This document shows positions 7,357 through 15,575 of a DNA stretch of 22,510 nt, one piece after another. The notes under the pieces were generated by a model. That model searched no databases. It was not told where the DNA came from and saw only the letters and a program-made list of their open reading frames with translations. The stretch is from an uncultured Collinsella sp. (GTDB taxonomy: Bacteria > Actinomycetota > Coriobacteriia > Coriobacteriales > Coriobacteriaceae): positions 1 to 22,510 of the forward strand of contig CAJJZO010000007.1 in the NCBI GenBank assembly GCA_905197585.1. The letters are read 5' to 3'. Position 1 is the first letter of the stretch; every line of letters starts with the position of its first letter. The translations under genes and the position numbers were made by a program.

Positions 7357-9027
7357 CTACTCTTTATGGCTGCCACCTCCCCGCTTGACCAGGAGCGCGA
7401 CCACGATGAGCGCGGCTCCGGCGACCGCTGCGGCGGCCGCGGCGTACATTGCCATATCGCCAGTCGAGGGCATAAAGCCTCCGGTGGTAATGCTAGGGGG
7501 TGTGCCGGTGGGCGTATTGATGAGCGACGCCTCCAGGCTGCCCGTCGACCCGTCCGCGCTGTCGGCGCGCAGGGGCGACTCGGCCGTGATGGTGAGTTTG
7601 GGCTTGGCGGCGGCCACCTGGTCGACGTCCAGGCCCTCGGCCTTGACCGTCACGGAGCGCGTGCCCTCAAAGGCGGTGTAGCCCTTGGGCGCCTTGAGCT
7701 CGCGGACCTCCAGCTTGCCCGAGTCCACGCCCGAGACGGTCACGCGGCCGTCCTCGCCCGTGGTGACGGTGGCCTTGCCCTCCGCATCCCACGTGCCGTC
7801 GGCCGCCAGCGTGCGACCGCGGTCGTCGGTGATGCTCAGGACCGCCCCGGCAAGCGGCTTGTCACCGTCGCTGCCGCGCTTGGTGAGCGCGAGATCCCAG
7901 GTGTAGGCGCACGCATCGTCGCTCGGCGTGCGGGTGAAGCCGGCGTCGCCGGACTGGTCGGCAAAGGGAGAGCGCGGGTGGCGCAGGTAGACCTCGTTGG
8001 GGTTGCCCTTCGCGATGCCGTGGTTGCACGCGCCGTTGAGCGGCGCATCGTACACGGCGACCACGCGGGCGCCCGCGATGAAGGCGTCGGCCCCGCCGAG
8101 CGCGGCGATGAGGTCGCCGGTGCGCACGGTGAAGGTCTTGCCGTCGGCCGCTACCTTGGTGGCGCACTGGGCCGTGATGTCGGTCCAGCCCTTCGCGGGC
8201 TCGGTGCCGGCGCGGCCGTCCCTGCCGGCCGAGACGGCGTCGAAGCCGCCGTCCGCGCCCGCCGCCGCGTAGACGCGCATGCTCGCGACCACCTTGGAGG
8301 GGTCGAGCCCCGCACTCATGGTGTCGACGAACCGCACCGTATAGGTGTCGTAAGCGGTGAGCCCGGCCGGGACCGTGGCAGAGAGGCGCCAGTACAGGTC
8401 GTCGGCGACCGTGGCGTCGGCGGCCTTCTGCCAGGCGGCGGTGCTGTCCTCAAGCACGTGCTTGGCGACCTTGGGGGTCGCGGCCTTGGGCTTGACGCTG
8501 ACGGCGCTGCCGCCCACCAGCGCCATGATCGGCGCGGTGCCGGCCTCGCCCTGGGCGATGGCATCGTCGTCGGCGACGATGAGCCAGTAGCCGCAGGGCA
8601 GCTCGGCCGTCGTGCCCGCGTTAAGGGCCACGGGCACGGCGCCAGAGCTCTGGAGGGAACGAGCGAGCTGTGCGCTCAGCGCACTCGTAAGGTGGGAATC
8701 GGTGTTGAGCCACTCGGCAGCTTCCTGCGCGGTGGTCTGGGATTTGGGCATGCCGGCGCTGTGCAGCACAGGCAGCGCGGCGTCGCGCACGGCGTCGCTT
8801 GCCCAGGCGAGATCGGTGGCGAGCTTGGCGTCGCTGTCGCCGTCGACGACGTTGGCGTCAAAGATCTGGTAGGCGTCGTAGCTGCTCGCCACGGTGCCGC
8901 TCACCGTGATGGAACCGGTCGAGGTCGGCGCGGCCTGCGCGGAAGCGGGGAACACAACCGCGCAGGTGCCGATCAGGAGGGCAAGCAGCACAAACAAGAT
9001 CGGGAAGGAGCAAACTTTCTTATTCAC
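7357..9027 (-). CDS. Minor pilin, SpaA/D2 type, MPSTG-anchored
   Basis: A secreted, wall-anchored pilin subunit of 556 aa from GTG at 9027 (VNKKVCSFPIL). That start has GGAGG 8 nt upstream and overlaps the adhesin stop by 8 bp, indicating coupling. The signal peptide ends near SAQA (about residue 32). The layout parallels the major pilin: an N-terminal domain with GYWLIVAD (about 146), a KPKAATPKVAKHVLED strand (about 179-194), a D2-like domain to about 370, and a SpaA domain (about 376-508) with a canonical E-box, LEVRELKAPKGYTAF (Glu443). The sorting signal is MPSTG (519-523), a variant with Met in place of Leu, followed by a helix and RGGG..HKE tail. GC is much higher than in both neighbours. 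It could be a basal or accessory pilin; which is inference. Confidence 0.9.
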   Translation of the reverse strand: MNKKVCSFPILFVLLALLIGTCAVVFPASAQAAPTSTGSITVSGTVASSYDAYQIFDANVVDGDSDAKLATDLAWASDAVRDAALPVLHSAGMPKSQTTAQEAAEWLNTDSHLTSALSAQLARSLQSSGAVPVALNAGTTAELPCGYWLIVADDDAIAQGEAGTAPIMALVGGSAVSVKPKAATPKVAKHVLEDSTAAWQKAADATVADDLYWRLSATVPAGLTAYDTYTVRFVDTMSAGLDPSKVVASMRVYAAAGADGGFDAVSAGRDGRAGTEPAKGWTDITAQCATKVAADGKTFTVRTGDLIAALGGADAFIAGARVVAVYDAPLNGACNHGIAKGNPNEVYLRHPRSPFADQSGDAGFTRTPSDDACAYTWDLALTKRGSDGDKPLAGAVLSITDDRGRTLAADGTWDAEGKATVTTGEDGRVTVSGVDSGKLEVRELKAPKGYTAFEGTRSVTVKAEGLDVDQVAAAKPKLTITAESPLRADSADGSTGSLEASLINTPTGTPPSITTGGFMPSTGDMAMYAAAAAAVAGAALIVVALLVKRGGGSHKE

Positions 9028-12000
9028 GACGCTTACCTCCCTTCGCATTCGCCTTGCGACGAATGTGCATCCAGGCCGCAGCAGCGCAAAGCACCGCCGC
9101 GCCGGCAAGGTACGTCAGAGTGACGCCCGACATACCAGAAAGGGGCAAAGAGGTGGAGTAGGTGTTGGTGAAGGTGGGGTCATCGGTCTTGCTTTCCGCG
9201 CCGTTGGCGTCGACCTCGTAGTAGGCCGGCGTGCAGGTCAGATGTCCGTTGCCGTCATCCTTTGCCGTCACCACAACCTTGAAAGTCTTGGTGTCGTTGG
9301 TGTAGCCCTCGTGCATGGTGCCATCGTCCTCGCGGGCGGGGCATTCACAGATGTAGTAGGTGAACTGCGCCTGCTGATTGCTATCGAGCTCATCAACTCC
9401 TAGTGGGCCGATTTGTACCGGATCGAACTTTACTTTCTGAGGGTTTTCCGACCCAGAAGTATATGTATATATGGGCTGAAAAGTTTTCTTCGTGTTGTCG
9501 GAATTCTCAGCATACAGCTCGAACTTGAAATTCTTCATCTCGCCGCCATCGACCTTCTTGGTCACCTGAGGTGTCCAAGAGCCGACAGTCTGGTAGGGCA
9601 CGTTCGTAAACGCAGGGTTGGAGTCGTTGCCGATTGTTACGGTCGAGACAGCTCTGTCGGCCGAATCTACACTCCACTTATAGAAGTCAGCAGGTTTATC
9701 ACACTCTTTGAAGACCGTTTCGCCTTCCTTTTTAACGTATACTTTTGAAGTGCTCGTATTGACCGCATGGCGACGAATCTTAATTCCCAAGAGATCCGTC
9801 TCTTTAACTGGTTGATCACTAACATCTACATGTATTTTGTAAATAGACTTATCAAACTTTGTTCCTTTTTCCTCGATAGGAACTTCAACAAGGTAGAGGT
9901 CGTAATCGCCCGATTGGTAATTCGCAGCCGTATCAATGACAATCTCTCCTATCTTTTCCTCGGTATTAACGGTAAACTCAGACGTCGCCTCGCATCCGCC
10001 TGTCTGGAGCTTGCCGTTCGTATCCCAATACGGCTCCTCACCTGTACCGGCGGCTTTGCCCAACAGCTTGAACCGGTAGCCGTGGCCCGCGAGGCTTTGA
10101 GCTTTGCCGTCCTTCATGAAAACCTTGTTAGCCTTAACTTTGATTGCAGGATACACGTTCAAAGCCTCGACCTTGCCAACGACAAGATCGCCGTTGGTCA
10201 TGATGCCACCACCGTGGGTGTAGGAGTAGTTGCCACTGATGATGGTCGTAGCATCTCTCTGCGCATAACTTTTAGCCGCATCGGAAGGATTAGCCGCAAG
10301 GCCAAACATCCACTTGGCCTCGGCACCGCCATTGGCATCGATGGTTATCGTCTCACCATCGCAAGTGCCCTGCCAGCCAGCCGATTCGCCGCCCAGCATC
10401 TTGCCAAGAACGACAGCGATTGTCTTATCCGCGCCATTCTTATTACGGACCAAGAAGAAATCCTTATGGCCGGATGTTTGGAAGGTAGAAGTAACGTAAT
10501 TATCTTCATCGTGGTCTTCTTTTTTGCCGTCGCCGCCAGCGGAATAATGATACGTTGGTACCTTATTGCCATTTTGATCAACGGTTGTCAGCTTATTGCC
10601 ATCTTGATCAACGTTATCATCATTGCCATAGATAGCAGCGCCATTCGAGTGCGAAACGATTGTCTGGCCCGTAGGACAAGCACCGATGCCACCGCCCCAG
10701 CCGCCGGCGCGATTATTAGTGATCAGCGTCTTGAAAATATTGAGCCTGCCGCCCTTCTGGATAAAGACGCCACCGCCGCCCCAGTCGCCACCACGATCTT
10801 TGGTGCTACCCGTATTCGTCTTATTGTTCGTAATGTAAACCCTGCCAGTATCACTGGCGTTAATTGTTGCCATCGTGCCGGCGCTGTCGCCGCCCGCGAC
10901 ACGCAGACCGCCGCCTTCGGCGTTATCGGCAACATTGCCGGCAATCGTACCGCCAGTCATTTTAAAAGTGATTTTCTCGATCTCGCCGTCGTTATCTTTA
11001 TCATAAAAACCAGCGTAGACGCCACCGCCAGCCTCATAGGAATAGTTGGCCGTAACGAAGCCGCCCGTTAAGTTAAGCGTGCCATCGTGCGTACATGCAA
11101 TGCCACCACCACCGAGCAGGCCATTGTTGCCAAGGTTGTCAATATCTGTGATGCGAGCATCGACTCGATTGTTGGTTATACAGGCAGAACCGCTAATGGT
11201 AACTTTTGCACCCTTGGTATAAACACCACCACCGTAGCCGCCATCGCGTGTGTTTTCACCATTATTGATAGCTTTATCATACGTTGCGTTGCCAGAGATA
11301 ATTCCGCCCGCAAGGTTCAGAGTGGCTCCATTGTCAGCAAAGACGCCGCCGCCGGAAGCCGCCTTGTTTCCCGCAACTACACCGCCGCTCATTTCGAGAC
11401 TGGGATTCTGGCCCGCTATGCACAGGCCACCGCCCCAGCCACCGCCGTTACCGTTGGTAACGTAACCGCCAGAAATATTGACAGCGCCCCGAGAGAAAAT
11501 AACGTGACCGTCGTCGCCCAGATTGGCAGCCGTGGTAATCATGCCGCCCTCGAGATTGAGCGTGCAGCCCGCTTCGACCTCGACCACATACTTTACGGAA
11601 CCGCTGTCCGATGCCGCATCGATAGCGCCGAAGCCCGTAACAACATGCTTGTACGTAGTCTCCGTAGTGCCGAGACAATCTGAATTGGGCACACTCTTGG
11701 TCTCATAGTAAGTAAGACTCTTAGGAGTGCCGCTATTGGAGCCGTTTCCCTTGCCCCACTCCATAGTCGCCAACTGGCCCGCCGACGTAGGGACCTGAGT
11801 CTGTTCGTCTATCGTTTTTTTACCTAAGTCCTTGTTACCCGAGTCCTCGATAGTGAGCTTGGCTCCGCTTTGGACCACAAAGAAGGAGTCTGGGGTGCGA
11901 TCGTTGTAGACGCCGTGGTAGTTATAGAGCATGCATCCCGCAAGATCGATGGTGGTGTCTTTGGTGATGGCAATCTGCGTATCCGAATAGGCAGAATCCG

Positions 12001-12472
12001 TCAGTCGAAACTTGCCGCCATCGGTAAATTGGTTAGCAACATTACCCTTTACCTTGGTATAGTCATCGGCACTGACGTTGGCAGGGGCGATTGCGCTTTC
12101 ATCGTTAGTTTCATCATCAGAAGGCTTCGCATCCGCAGGCTGCGCAGCGCTCTCGGCTCCCGTGTCATCAGACAACGGAGCCGCCCTGAGAGCATCGTCG
12201 CCAGTCTCGTCGCCCTCGGTCTCGTCACTATTCTGGTTTTCGGTATCCACGTTGTTGGTGTTTTCTACATCAGTAGACTCAGTTGAGGAACCACCCGCCG
12301 TCACAGTTTCTTCGGTAGAACCCGCCTGACCATCGTTGGCAATGGCCTGCGAGATCGGAGGCATGACGAGCGATAGTACCAGGCTCAACACGGAGGCTCC
12401 GCACAAAACGCCTGCCAGTACACGGCGCGTCGCTTTTTTACTCTGCTTAGTTTTTTCTGAATTCGCTTTCAT
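9020..12472 (-). CDS. Large pilus-associated adhesin: beta-helix plus isopeptide domains, LPLSG-anchored
   Basis: A 1150-aa surface protein, probably the pilus tip. It has a signal peptide to about residue 46 (PPISQAIAN) and an acidic Ser/Thr/Asp/Glu low-complexity stretch (about 50-130). A long right-handed beta-helix-like region (about 300-765) is full of GGG(V/I/L) turns and short NL.GG.I..N repeats, as in pectate-lyase-like and Pmp-like adhesins. Two Cna-B/FctA-like isopeptide domains follow (about 774-958 and 965-1105; FTYYICECP at 1037-1045 looks like an E-box). The sorting signal LPLSG (1109-1113), a hydrophobic helix and a basic tail end the protein. ATG at 12472 is preceded by GGGGAGGAG 6 nt upstream. 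First gene of the pilus operon, followed without a gap by the minor pilin. The target ligand cannot be told from sequence. Confidence 0.93.
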   Translation of the reverse strand: MKANSEKTKQSKKATRRVLAGVLCGASVLSLVLSLVMPPISQAIANDGQAGSTEETVTAGGSSTESTDVENTNNVDTENQNSDETEGDETGDDALRAAPLSDDTGAESAAQPADAKPSDDETNDESAIAPANVSADDYTKVKGNVANQFTDGGKFRLTDSAYSDTQIAITKDTTIDLAGCMLYNYHGVYNDRTPDSFFVVQSGAKLTIEDSGNKDLGKKTIDEQTQVPTSAGQLATMEWGKGNGSNSGTPKSLTYYETKSVPNSDCLGTTETTYKHVVTGFGAIDAASDSGSVKYVVEVEAGCTLNLEGGMITTAANLGDDGHVIFSRGAVNISGGYVTNGNGGGWGGGLCIAGQNPSLEMSGGVVAGNKAASGGGVFADNGATLNLAGGIISGNATYDKAINNGENTRDGGYGGGVYTKGAKVTISGSACITNNRVDARITDIDNLGNNGLLGGGGIACTHDGTLNLTGGFVTANYSYEAGGGVYAGFYDKDNDGEIEKITFKMTGGTIAGNVADNAEGGGLRVAGGDSAGTMATINASDTGRVYITNNKTNTGSTKDRGGDWGGGGVFIQKGGRLNIFKTLITNNRAGGWGGGIGACPTGQTIVSHSNGAAIYGNDDNVDQDGNKLTTVDQNGNKVPTYHYSAGGDGKKEDHDEDNYVTSTFQTSGHKDFFLVRNKNGADKTIAVVLGKMLGGESAGWQGTCDGETITIDANGGAEAKWMFGLAANPSDAAKSYAQRDATTIISGNYSYTHGGGIMTNGDLVVGKVEALNVYPAIKVKANKVFMKDGKAQSLAGHGYRFKLLGKAAGTGEEPYWDTNGKLQTGGCEATSEFTVNTEEKIGEIVIDTAANYQSGDYDLYLVEVPIEEKGTKFDKSIYKIHVDVSDQPVKETDLLGIKIRRHAVNTSTSKVYVKKEGETVFKECDKPADFYKWSVDSADRAVSTVTIGNDSNPAFTNVPYQTVGSWTPQVTKKVDGGEMKNFKFELYAENSDNTKKTFQPIYTYTSGSENPQKVKFDPVQIGPLGVDELDSNQQAQFTYYICECPAREDDGTMHEGYTNDTKTFKVVVTAKDDGNGHLTCTPAYYEVDANGAESKTDDPTFTNTYSTSLPLSGMSGVTLTYLAGAAVLCAAAAWMHIRRKANAKGGKRRE

Positions 12473-12561
12473 CGATGTCTCCTCCCCAAGAGACCGCGAT
12501 CTTGCTCTTTCACTATCAAACGTATCTGCGCAATCTGTAATTGCGCACGCTTATGGTACAT

Positions 12562-12591
12562 ATTGTAACGATTGTTTGAACATCTAAGCAA
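12562..12591 (-). promoter_or_regulatory. Candidate promoter of the pilus operon
   Basis: On the minus strand TTGCTT (12586-12591) and TACAAT (12562-12567) are separated by 18 nt. This would give a leader of roughly 80 nt ending in the strong GGGGAGGAG ribosome site of the adhesin gene. The region is AT-rich. Confidence 0.5.
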
Positions 12592-12764
12592 AAATACCGA
12601 TAGTTTTGTAGCGAATTCTCAATTCTCTTGACATTTGCTCGGATTTACCTTCGTTTATTCGCTATGAAATATCTATTTCTGCTGGTAATTAAGCCAGTTA
12701 TCAGTTTTTTAATAGCATTTTATTTATTTGCACAACATTTTGCTCAAGAGCATGCATCCTGCGA

Positions 12765-12783
12765 ACGGTCGAAAATCGACCGT
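12765..12783. promoter_or_regulatory. Palindrome, possible operator
   Basis: ACGGTCGA and its exact complement are separated by AAA, an 8-bp perfect inverted repeat. GAACGGT recurs as a direct repeat at 12784-12790. It lies about 175 bp upstream of the pilus promoter candidate. A bound regulator is possible but not shown; there is no T tract to suggest a terminator. Confidence 0.35.
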
Positions 12784-12931
12784 GAACGGTAGATCATTAA
12801 CCGGGAGGAATAGACTACCAAATTGATGGGAATATTTTTAACTCATCGGTGGTTAGAAGCATGATGTTCAGACAACGTTATTTGAATTTTCGCGCAGATT
12901 TTCGGTATCAATTCACCCAAATCGTCTGAGG

Positions 12932-12964
12932 CCACCACAAAGGTACCTGCTCCCTTTGTGGTGG
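12932..12964. repeat. Family B intergenic palindrome, copy 2
   Basis: Perfect 12-bp arms (CCACCACAAAGG and complement) flank the 9-nt core TACCTGCTC. It lies 13 bp 3' of the HAD phosphatase stop. No T tract follows on the minus strand, so a simple terminator role is doubtful for this copy. Confidence 0.9.
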
Positions 12965-12977
12965 TTCTCCCCCGGCG

Positions 12978-13799
12978 CTACAGCAGATGTTCCTCGATAA
13001 AGATCGCGATGCCGTCTTTGTCGTTGCTCGCGGTTACAAAGTCGGCGGCGGCACGGGTGGCGTCGCTGCCATTTGCCATGGCTACGCCCACGCCGGCGTC
13101 GGCCACCATGCAGGTGTCGTTGTCCGCATCGCCAAACACGCAGATGTTCTGGAGCTCCATGTCGTTGAGCTCCGCCACGCGCACAAGGCCGCGCGTCTTG
13201 GACACGCGCGGATCCATGAACTCGTAGAGCCGCTGCGTGGTCTGCAGGGCCGCTGCCTTAACGGTGCTATCGGCAAACGTCGACGCCCGCTCAATCACCC
13301 GCGGCATCACCTCGGGTGCCATGGTAAACATCACCTTGGGCTGCGGCTCGCGCAAAAACTCGGCAAAATCGACCACCTGGTAGGGCACGCCGTCGACGCG
13401 CGACAGGTGCTCGACGCACGCGTTGCTCTCGGGCACGTAGAACACGCCGTCTCGGGGGCAGACGGGCGTTGCCGGAAGGTCCGCCATGTGCTTGCAGATG
13501 CGCGCGATGGTCTCGCCCGGCAGCGGATAGCTCAGCTCGTTGATGTCATGCGCGCGGTCGATGACCTCGGCGCCACCGCAGCCCACGAGCACGTCCACCA
13601 GGCCTTCGATGCCCCAGAGCTCGTACATGGCCTCGGTCGCATGGGCGTCGCGCCCGGTGCACAGGCCAAACAGCACGCCGCGCTCGCGCAGGGCGCGGAT
13701 CGCCGCCACGGTGCGCGGGGACACCGTGTGCTGGCTCGTGAGCAGCGTGCCGTCGATATCGCAGAACACGGCTTTGATGTGGCTGAAGGTGGTGTCCAT
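12978..13799 (-). CDS. Cof-type HAD-IIB family hydrolase (predicted phosphatase)
   Basis: A cytoplasmic haloacid-dehalogenase-fold phosphatase of 273 aa, acting on small phosphorylated metabolites in this family; the substrate cannot be read from sequence. All four HAD motifs are present: motif I DIDGT with Asp14 and Asp16, motif II Thr48 in LCTGR, motif III Lys201 in SKTRG, and motif IV GDADND (223-228). The cap between motifs II and III is of the large C2 type (about 80-190), giving the IIB/Cof assignment. AAAGG lies about 6 nt before the ATG. A promoter with a consensus -35 lies upstream, so it appears to be transcribed alone, flanked on both sides by family B repeats. Confidence 0.92.
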   Translation of the reverse strand: MDTTFSHIKAVFCDIDGTLLTSQHTVSPRTVAAIRALRERGVLFGLCTGRDAHATEAMYELWGIEGLVDVLVGCGGAEVIDRAHDINELSYPLPGETIARICKHMADLPATPVCPRDGVFYVPESNACVEHLSRVDGVPYQVVDFAEFLREPQPKVMFTMAPEVMPRVIERASTFADSTVKAAALQTTQRLYEFMDPRVSKTRGLVRVAELNDMELQNICVFGDADNDTCMVADAGVGVAMANGSDATRAAADFVTASNDKDGIAIFIEEHLL

Positions 13800-13854
13800 G
13801 GGAGCCTTTCTGGGTTGTGCGGCGGTGTGGGGTGTATTCGTGAACGGCGTACAT

Positions 13855-13885
13855 GGTATACCAAGGCACAGGCGCGGCCTGTCAA
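13855..13885 (-). promoter_or_regulatory. Promoter of the HAD phosphatase gene
   Basis: A consensus -35 TTGACA (13880-13885) and a -10 of TATACC (13855-13860, spacing 19) or GTATAC (13856-13861, spacing 18) lie on the minus strand about 55-85 bp upstream of the start codon. The -35 begins 8 bp from family B copy 3. Confidence 0.6.
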
Positions 13886-13893
13886 AGCAAAAA

Positions 13894-13926
13894 CCACCAC
13901 AAAGGTGCCTGCCCCCTTTGTGGTGG
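13894..13926. repeat. Family B intergenic palindrome, copy 3
   Basis: Perfect 12-bp arms (CCACCACAAAGG and complement) flank the core TGCCTGCCC. On the minus strand it is followed by TTTTTGCTTT, so it could work as an intrinsic terminator. The AAAGCAAAA flank is shared with copy 4. It sits 36 bp from family A copy 2. Confidence 0.92.
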
Positions 13927-13962
13927 CCGAACCCGAAGGGTGGCCTGGCCCGAGACGCAAAG

Positions 13963-14019
13963 CATCACAACATTCGACGTTTTTCGGCAAAATCGTGATT
14001 TTCATCGAATGTTGTGATG
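13963..14019. repeat. Family A intergenic palindrome, copy 2
   Basis: 57 bp with perfect 15-bp arms (CATCACAACATTCGA at 13963-13977, complement at 14005-14019). The core contains AAAATC-GT-GATTTT (13989-14002), as in copy 1. It begins 4 bp beyond the MFS stop codon, in the same orientation as copy 1. Confidence 0.92.
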
Positions 14020-14023
14020 GTTT

Positions 14024-15310
14024 TTACTGCTTTGCGGCACGATCAAAATGCCAACGACCAAATAGCAGCAACGCCGCGGGAACCGCCGTCACGACCATGC
14101 CCGCCCCGATGAGCGTCTGCTGCACGCCAAATGTCGCCGCCAGCCACGGGGCAATCGCCAGCGGCGCCACGCCGGCAAACATATTGCCAAAGCCCATGAC
14201 CGAGTTGACGCGACCGAGCTGCTCGAGCGGGGCCGTCGTTTGCACGATAGTGTTGTGGAGCGGGTTGACGACGCCCCACGCCACGCCCAGGACAATCTGG
14301 CCGACGAGGGCTACACCCACGTACGGCGTTCCCACATAGAGCAAACTTCCCAGGCCCACGGACATGAGCGCCACGAGCAGGGTTTTAAGGTTGACCAGGT
14401 GCGGCGGCAAGCGGAGCGCGACCACGGCGCCCAGCACCGCGCCCACACCGCTGGCCGACGAGAGCCAGCCCATCCACTCGACACCGACATGCAGAATATC
14501 ACGGTAGAAGAACGACTCCAGCGGATCGAAGGCGCCGTAGCCAAAGTTTGAAAGGAAAATAATGCAGAACAGCAAGGCGAGGATACTGTTGGTGAAGACT
14601 GTCTTGATGCTTGTCGCGAAGGTGACGCGGGCGAACGTGCTGGGGTTGGAGCTTTGGCTGGCAGTGATTGCCGTTGTACCGCTGTCCGCGGGAGTACTTT
14701 CGCGCGCGGCGACGCGACCTGCTTGCGGTCTAAAGCCCCAGCCGGCAATGAGCGCCAACGCGGTAAAGAGCATCATAAGCACGAACACCGCGCGCGACGA
14801 CGCAGCCGCCGCGACAAAGCCGCCCAGTGTGGGGCCAACGATGATACTCACGTTTGAAAACATGGCGATGGCGGAGTTGATGTCTTTGAGCTCGACGGGG
14901 TCGTCGGTGAGATACGCCGGATAGGATGTGGCGATGGGCTGGGCGAACCCCATCACGAAGCCCAGCAGCACCGCGCCGAGCAGGACGATGCCGGTCGCGC
15001 TGCCAAAGGCGATGATTGCCGCGCCGGTTGCCAGCGTGCCCACGATGCTCAGCAAGAAATGACGGCGCGGGCCCCAAGCGTCGAGCGCCGCTCCACCCGC
15101 AAAGGATCCCAAGATCACGAATACGTTCATAAAAAGGACGGCCAGCGATGTCGCCACGACCGAGGCACCGTCTGCATAGGTGAGCGTTCCGATAACGCCG
15201 ATAAAGTAGCTGGTCTGAAAACCGGTGTAGATGAGAAAGCGCATCGCCACCAGGCGTTTGGCCTGCACGGACAGCGAAGGTTGAGGCTTTGAGAAAAGAG
15301 AGGCGAGCAT
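14024..15310 (-). CDS. MFS transporter (predicted drug/metabolite efflux permease)
   Basis: An inner-membrane major facilitator superfamily protein of 428 aa with about 12 hydrophobic helices. Recognisable features are a loop GGAALDAWGPRR after the second helix (motif A position), the stretch NVSIIVGPTLGGF resembling the GPxLGG motif of antiporters in helix 5, and a hydrophilic Ser/Thr-rich central loop (about residues 195-230). Substrate is unknown; overall form suggests proton-driven efflux. I chose the ATG at 15310 (MLASLFSK) because AAGGAG lies 5 nt upstream. Earlier in-frame starts (MPAVRIRM) run through a leader hairpin and lack a ribosome site. It stands alone between repeat clusters. 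Confidence 0.88.
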   Translation of the reverse strand: MLASLFSKPQPSLSVQAKRLVAMRFLIYTGFQTSYFIGVIGTLTYADGASVVATSLAVLFMNVFVILGSFAGGAALDAWGPRRHFLLSIVGTLATGAAIIAFGSATGIVLLGAVLLGFVMGFAQPIATSYPAYLTDDPVELKDINSAIAMFSNVSIIVGPTLGGFVAAAASSRAVFVLMMLFTALALIAGWGFRPQAGRVAARESTPADSGTTAITASQSSNPSTFARVTFATSIKTVFTNSILALLFCIIFLSNFGYGAFDPLESFFYRDILHVGVEWMGWLSSASGVGAVLGAVVALRLPPHLVNLKTLLVALMSVGLGSLLYVGTPYVGVALVGQIVLGVAWGVVNPLHNTIVQTTAPLEQLGRVNSVMGFGNMFAGVAPLAIAPWLAATFGVQQTLIGAGMVVTAVPAALLLFGRWHFDRAAKQ

Positions 15311-15320
15311 GGAGACTCCT

Positions 15321-15388
15321 TGTTTCATACGAATGCGGACGGCGGGCATTCGCCACCGTCTGTCAAATCAATCTATCCGCATGAAACA
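15321..15388. promoter_or_regulatory. Inverted repeats in the MFS leader
   Basis: An 8-bp stem with one G-T pair (15338-15345 with 15353-15360; GACGGCGG arm) lies inside a wider interrupted inverted repeat. That repeat consists of TGTTTCAT plus ATGCGGA (15321-15339) and TCCGCATGAAACA (15376-15388). It is just upstream of the MFS ribosome site and could be a regulator site or leader structure. No regulator gene is adjacent. Confidence 0.35.
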
Positions 15389-15484
15389 TTAAGGACGCAT
15401 CTAGCCCCTTCTCTCCGTTTTTCGCCCGTCATGAACTACTTGGTAGATTGTAAGGCATGTCCCACACATCTACTAAAGCAAAAT

Positions 15485-15517
15485 CCACCACAAAGGTGCT
15501 TGGCCCCTTTGTGGTGG
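15485..15517. repeat. Family B intergenic palindrome, copy 4
   Basis: Perfect 12-bp arms (CCACCACAAAGG and complement) flank the core TGCTTGGCC. It lies 58 bp 3' of the moaC-mobB stop. On the minus strand ATTTTGCTTT follows, so a terminator role is possible. The AAAGCAAAA flank is shared with copy 3. Confidence 0.92.
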
Positions 15518-15575
15518 AAATGACGTTTGCCCAGATAAAACCTGCCATGGCAGCGCAGCGAGCCGGTTCCAAGCC

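Larger units (their letters stand above)
12473..12977. other. AT-rich spacer upstream of the pilus operon
   Basis: 505 bp with no credible gene. It holds the adhesin leader and promoter, a long AT-rich stretch (about 12590-12760), a tight palindrome at 12765-12783, and a family B repeat at 12932-12964 that lies 3' of the HAD gene. It is far richer in A and T than the genes around it. Confidence 0.7.

Noticed and set aside
12825..12863. Tiny plus-strand frame (MGIFLTHRWLEA) after GGGAGG
   Set aside because: Spacing from the GGAGG is about 17 nt, the frame is 12 codons, and there is no other support.
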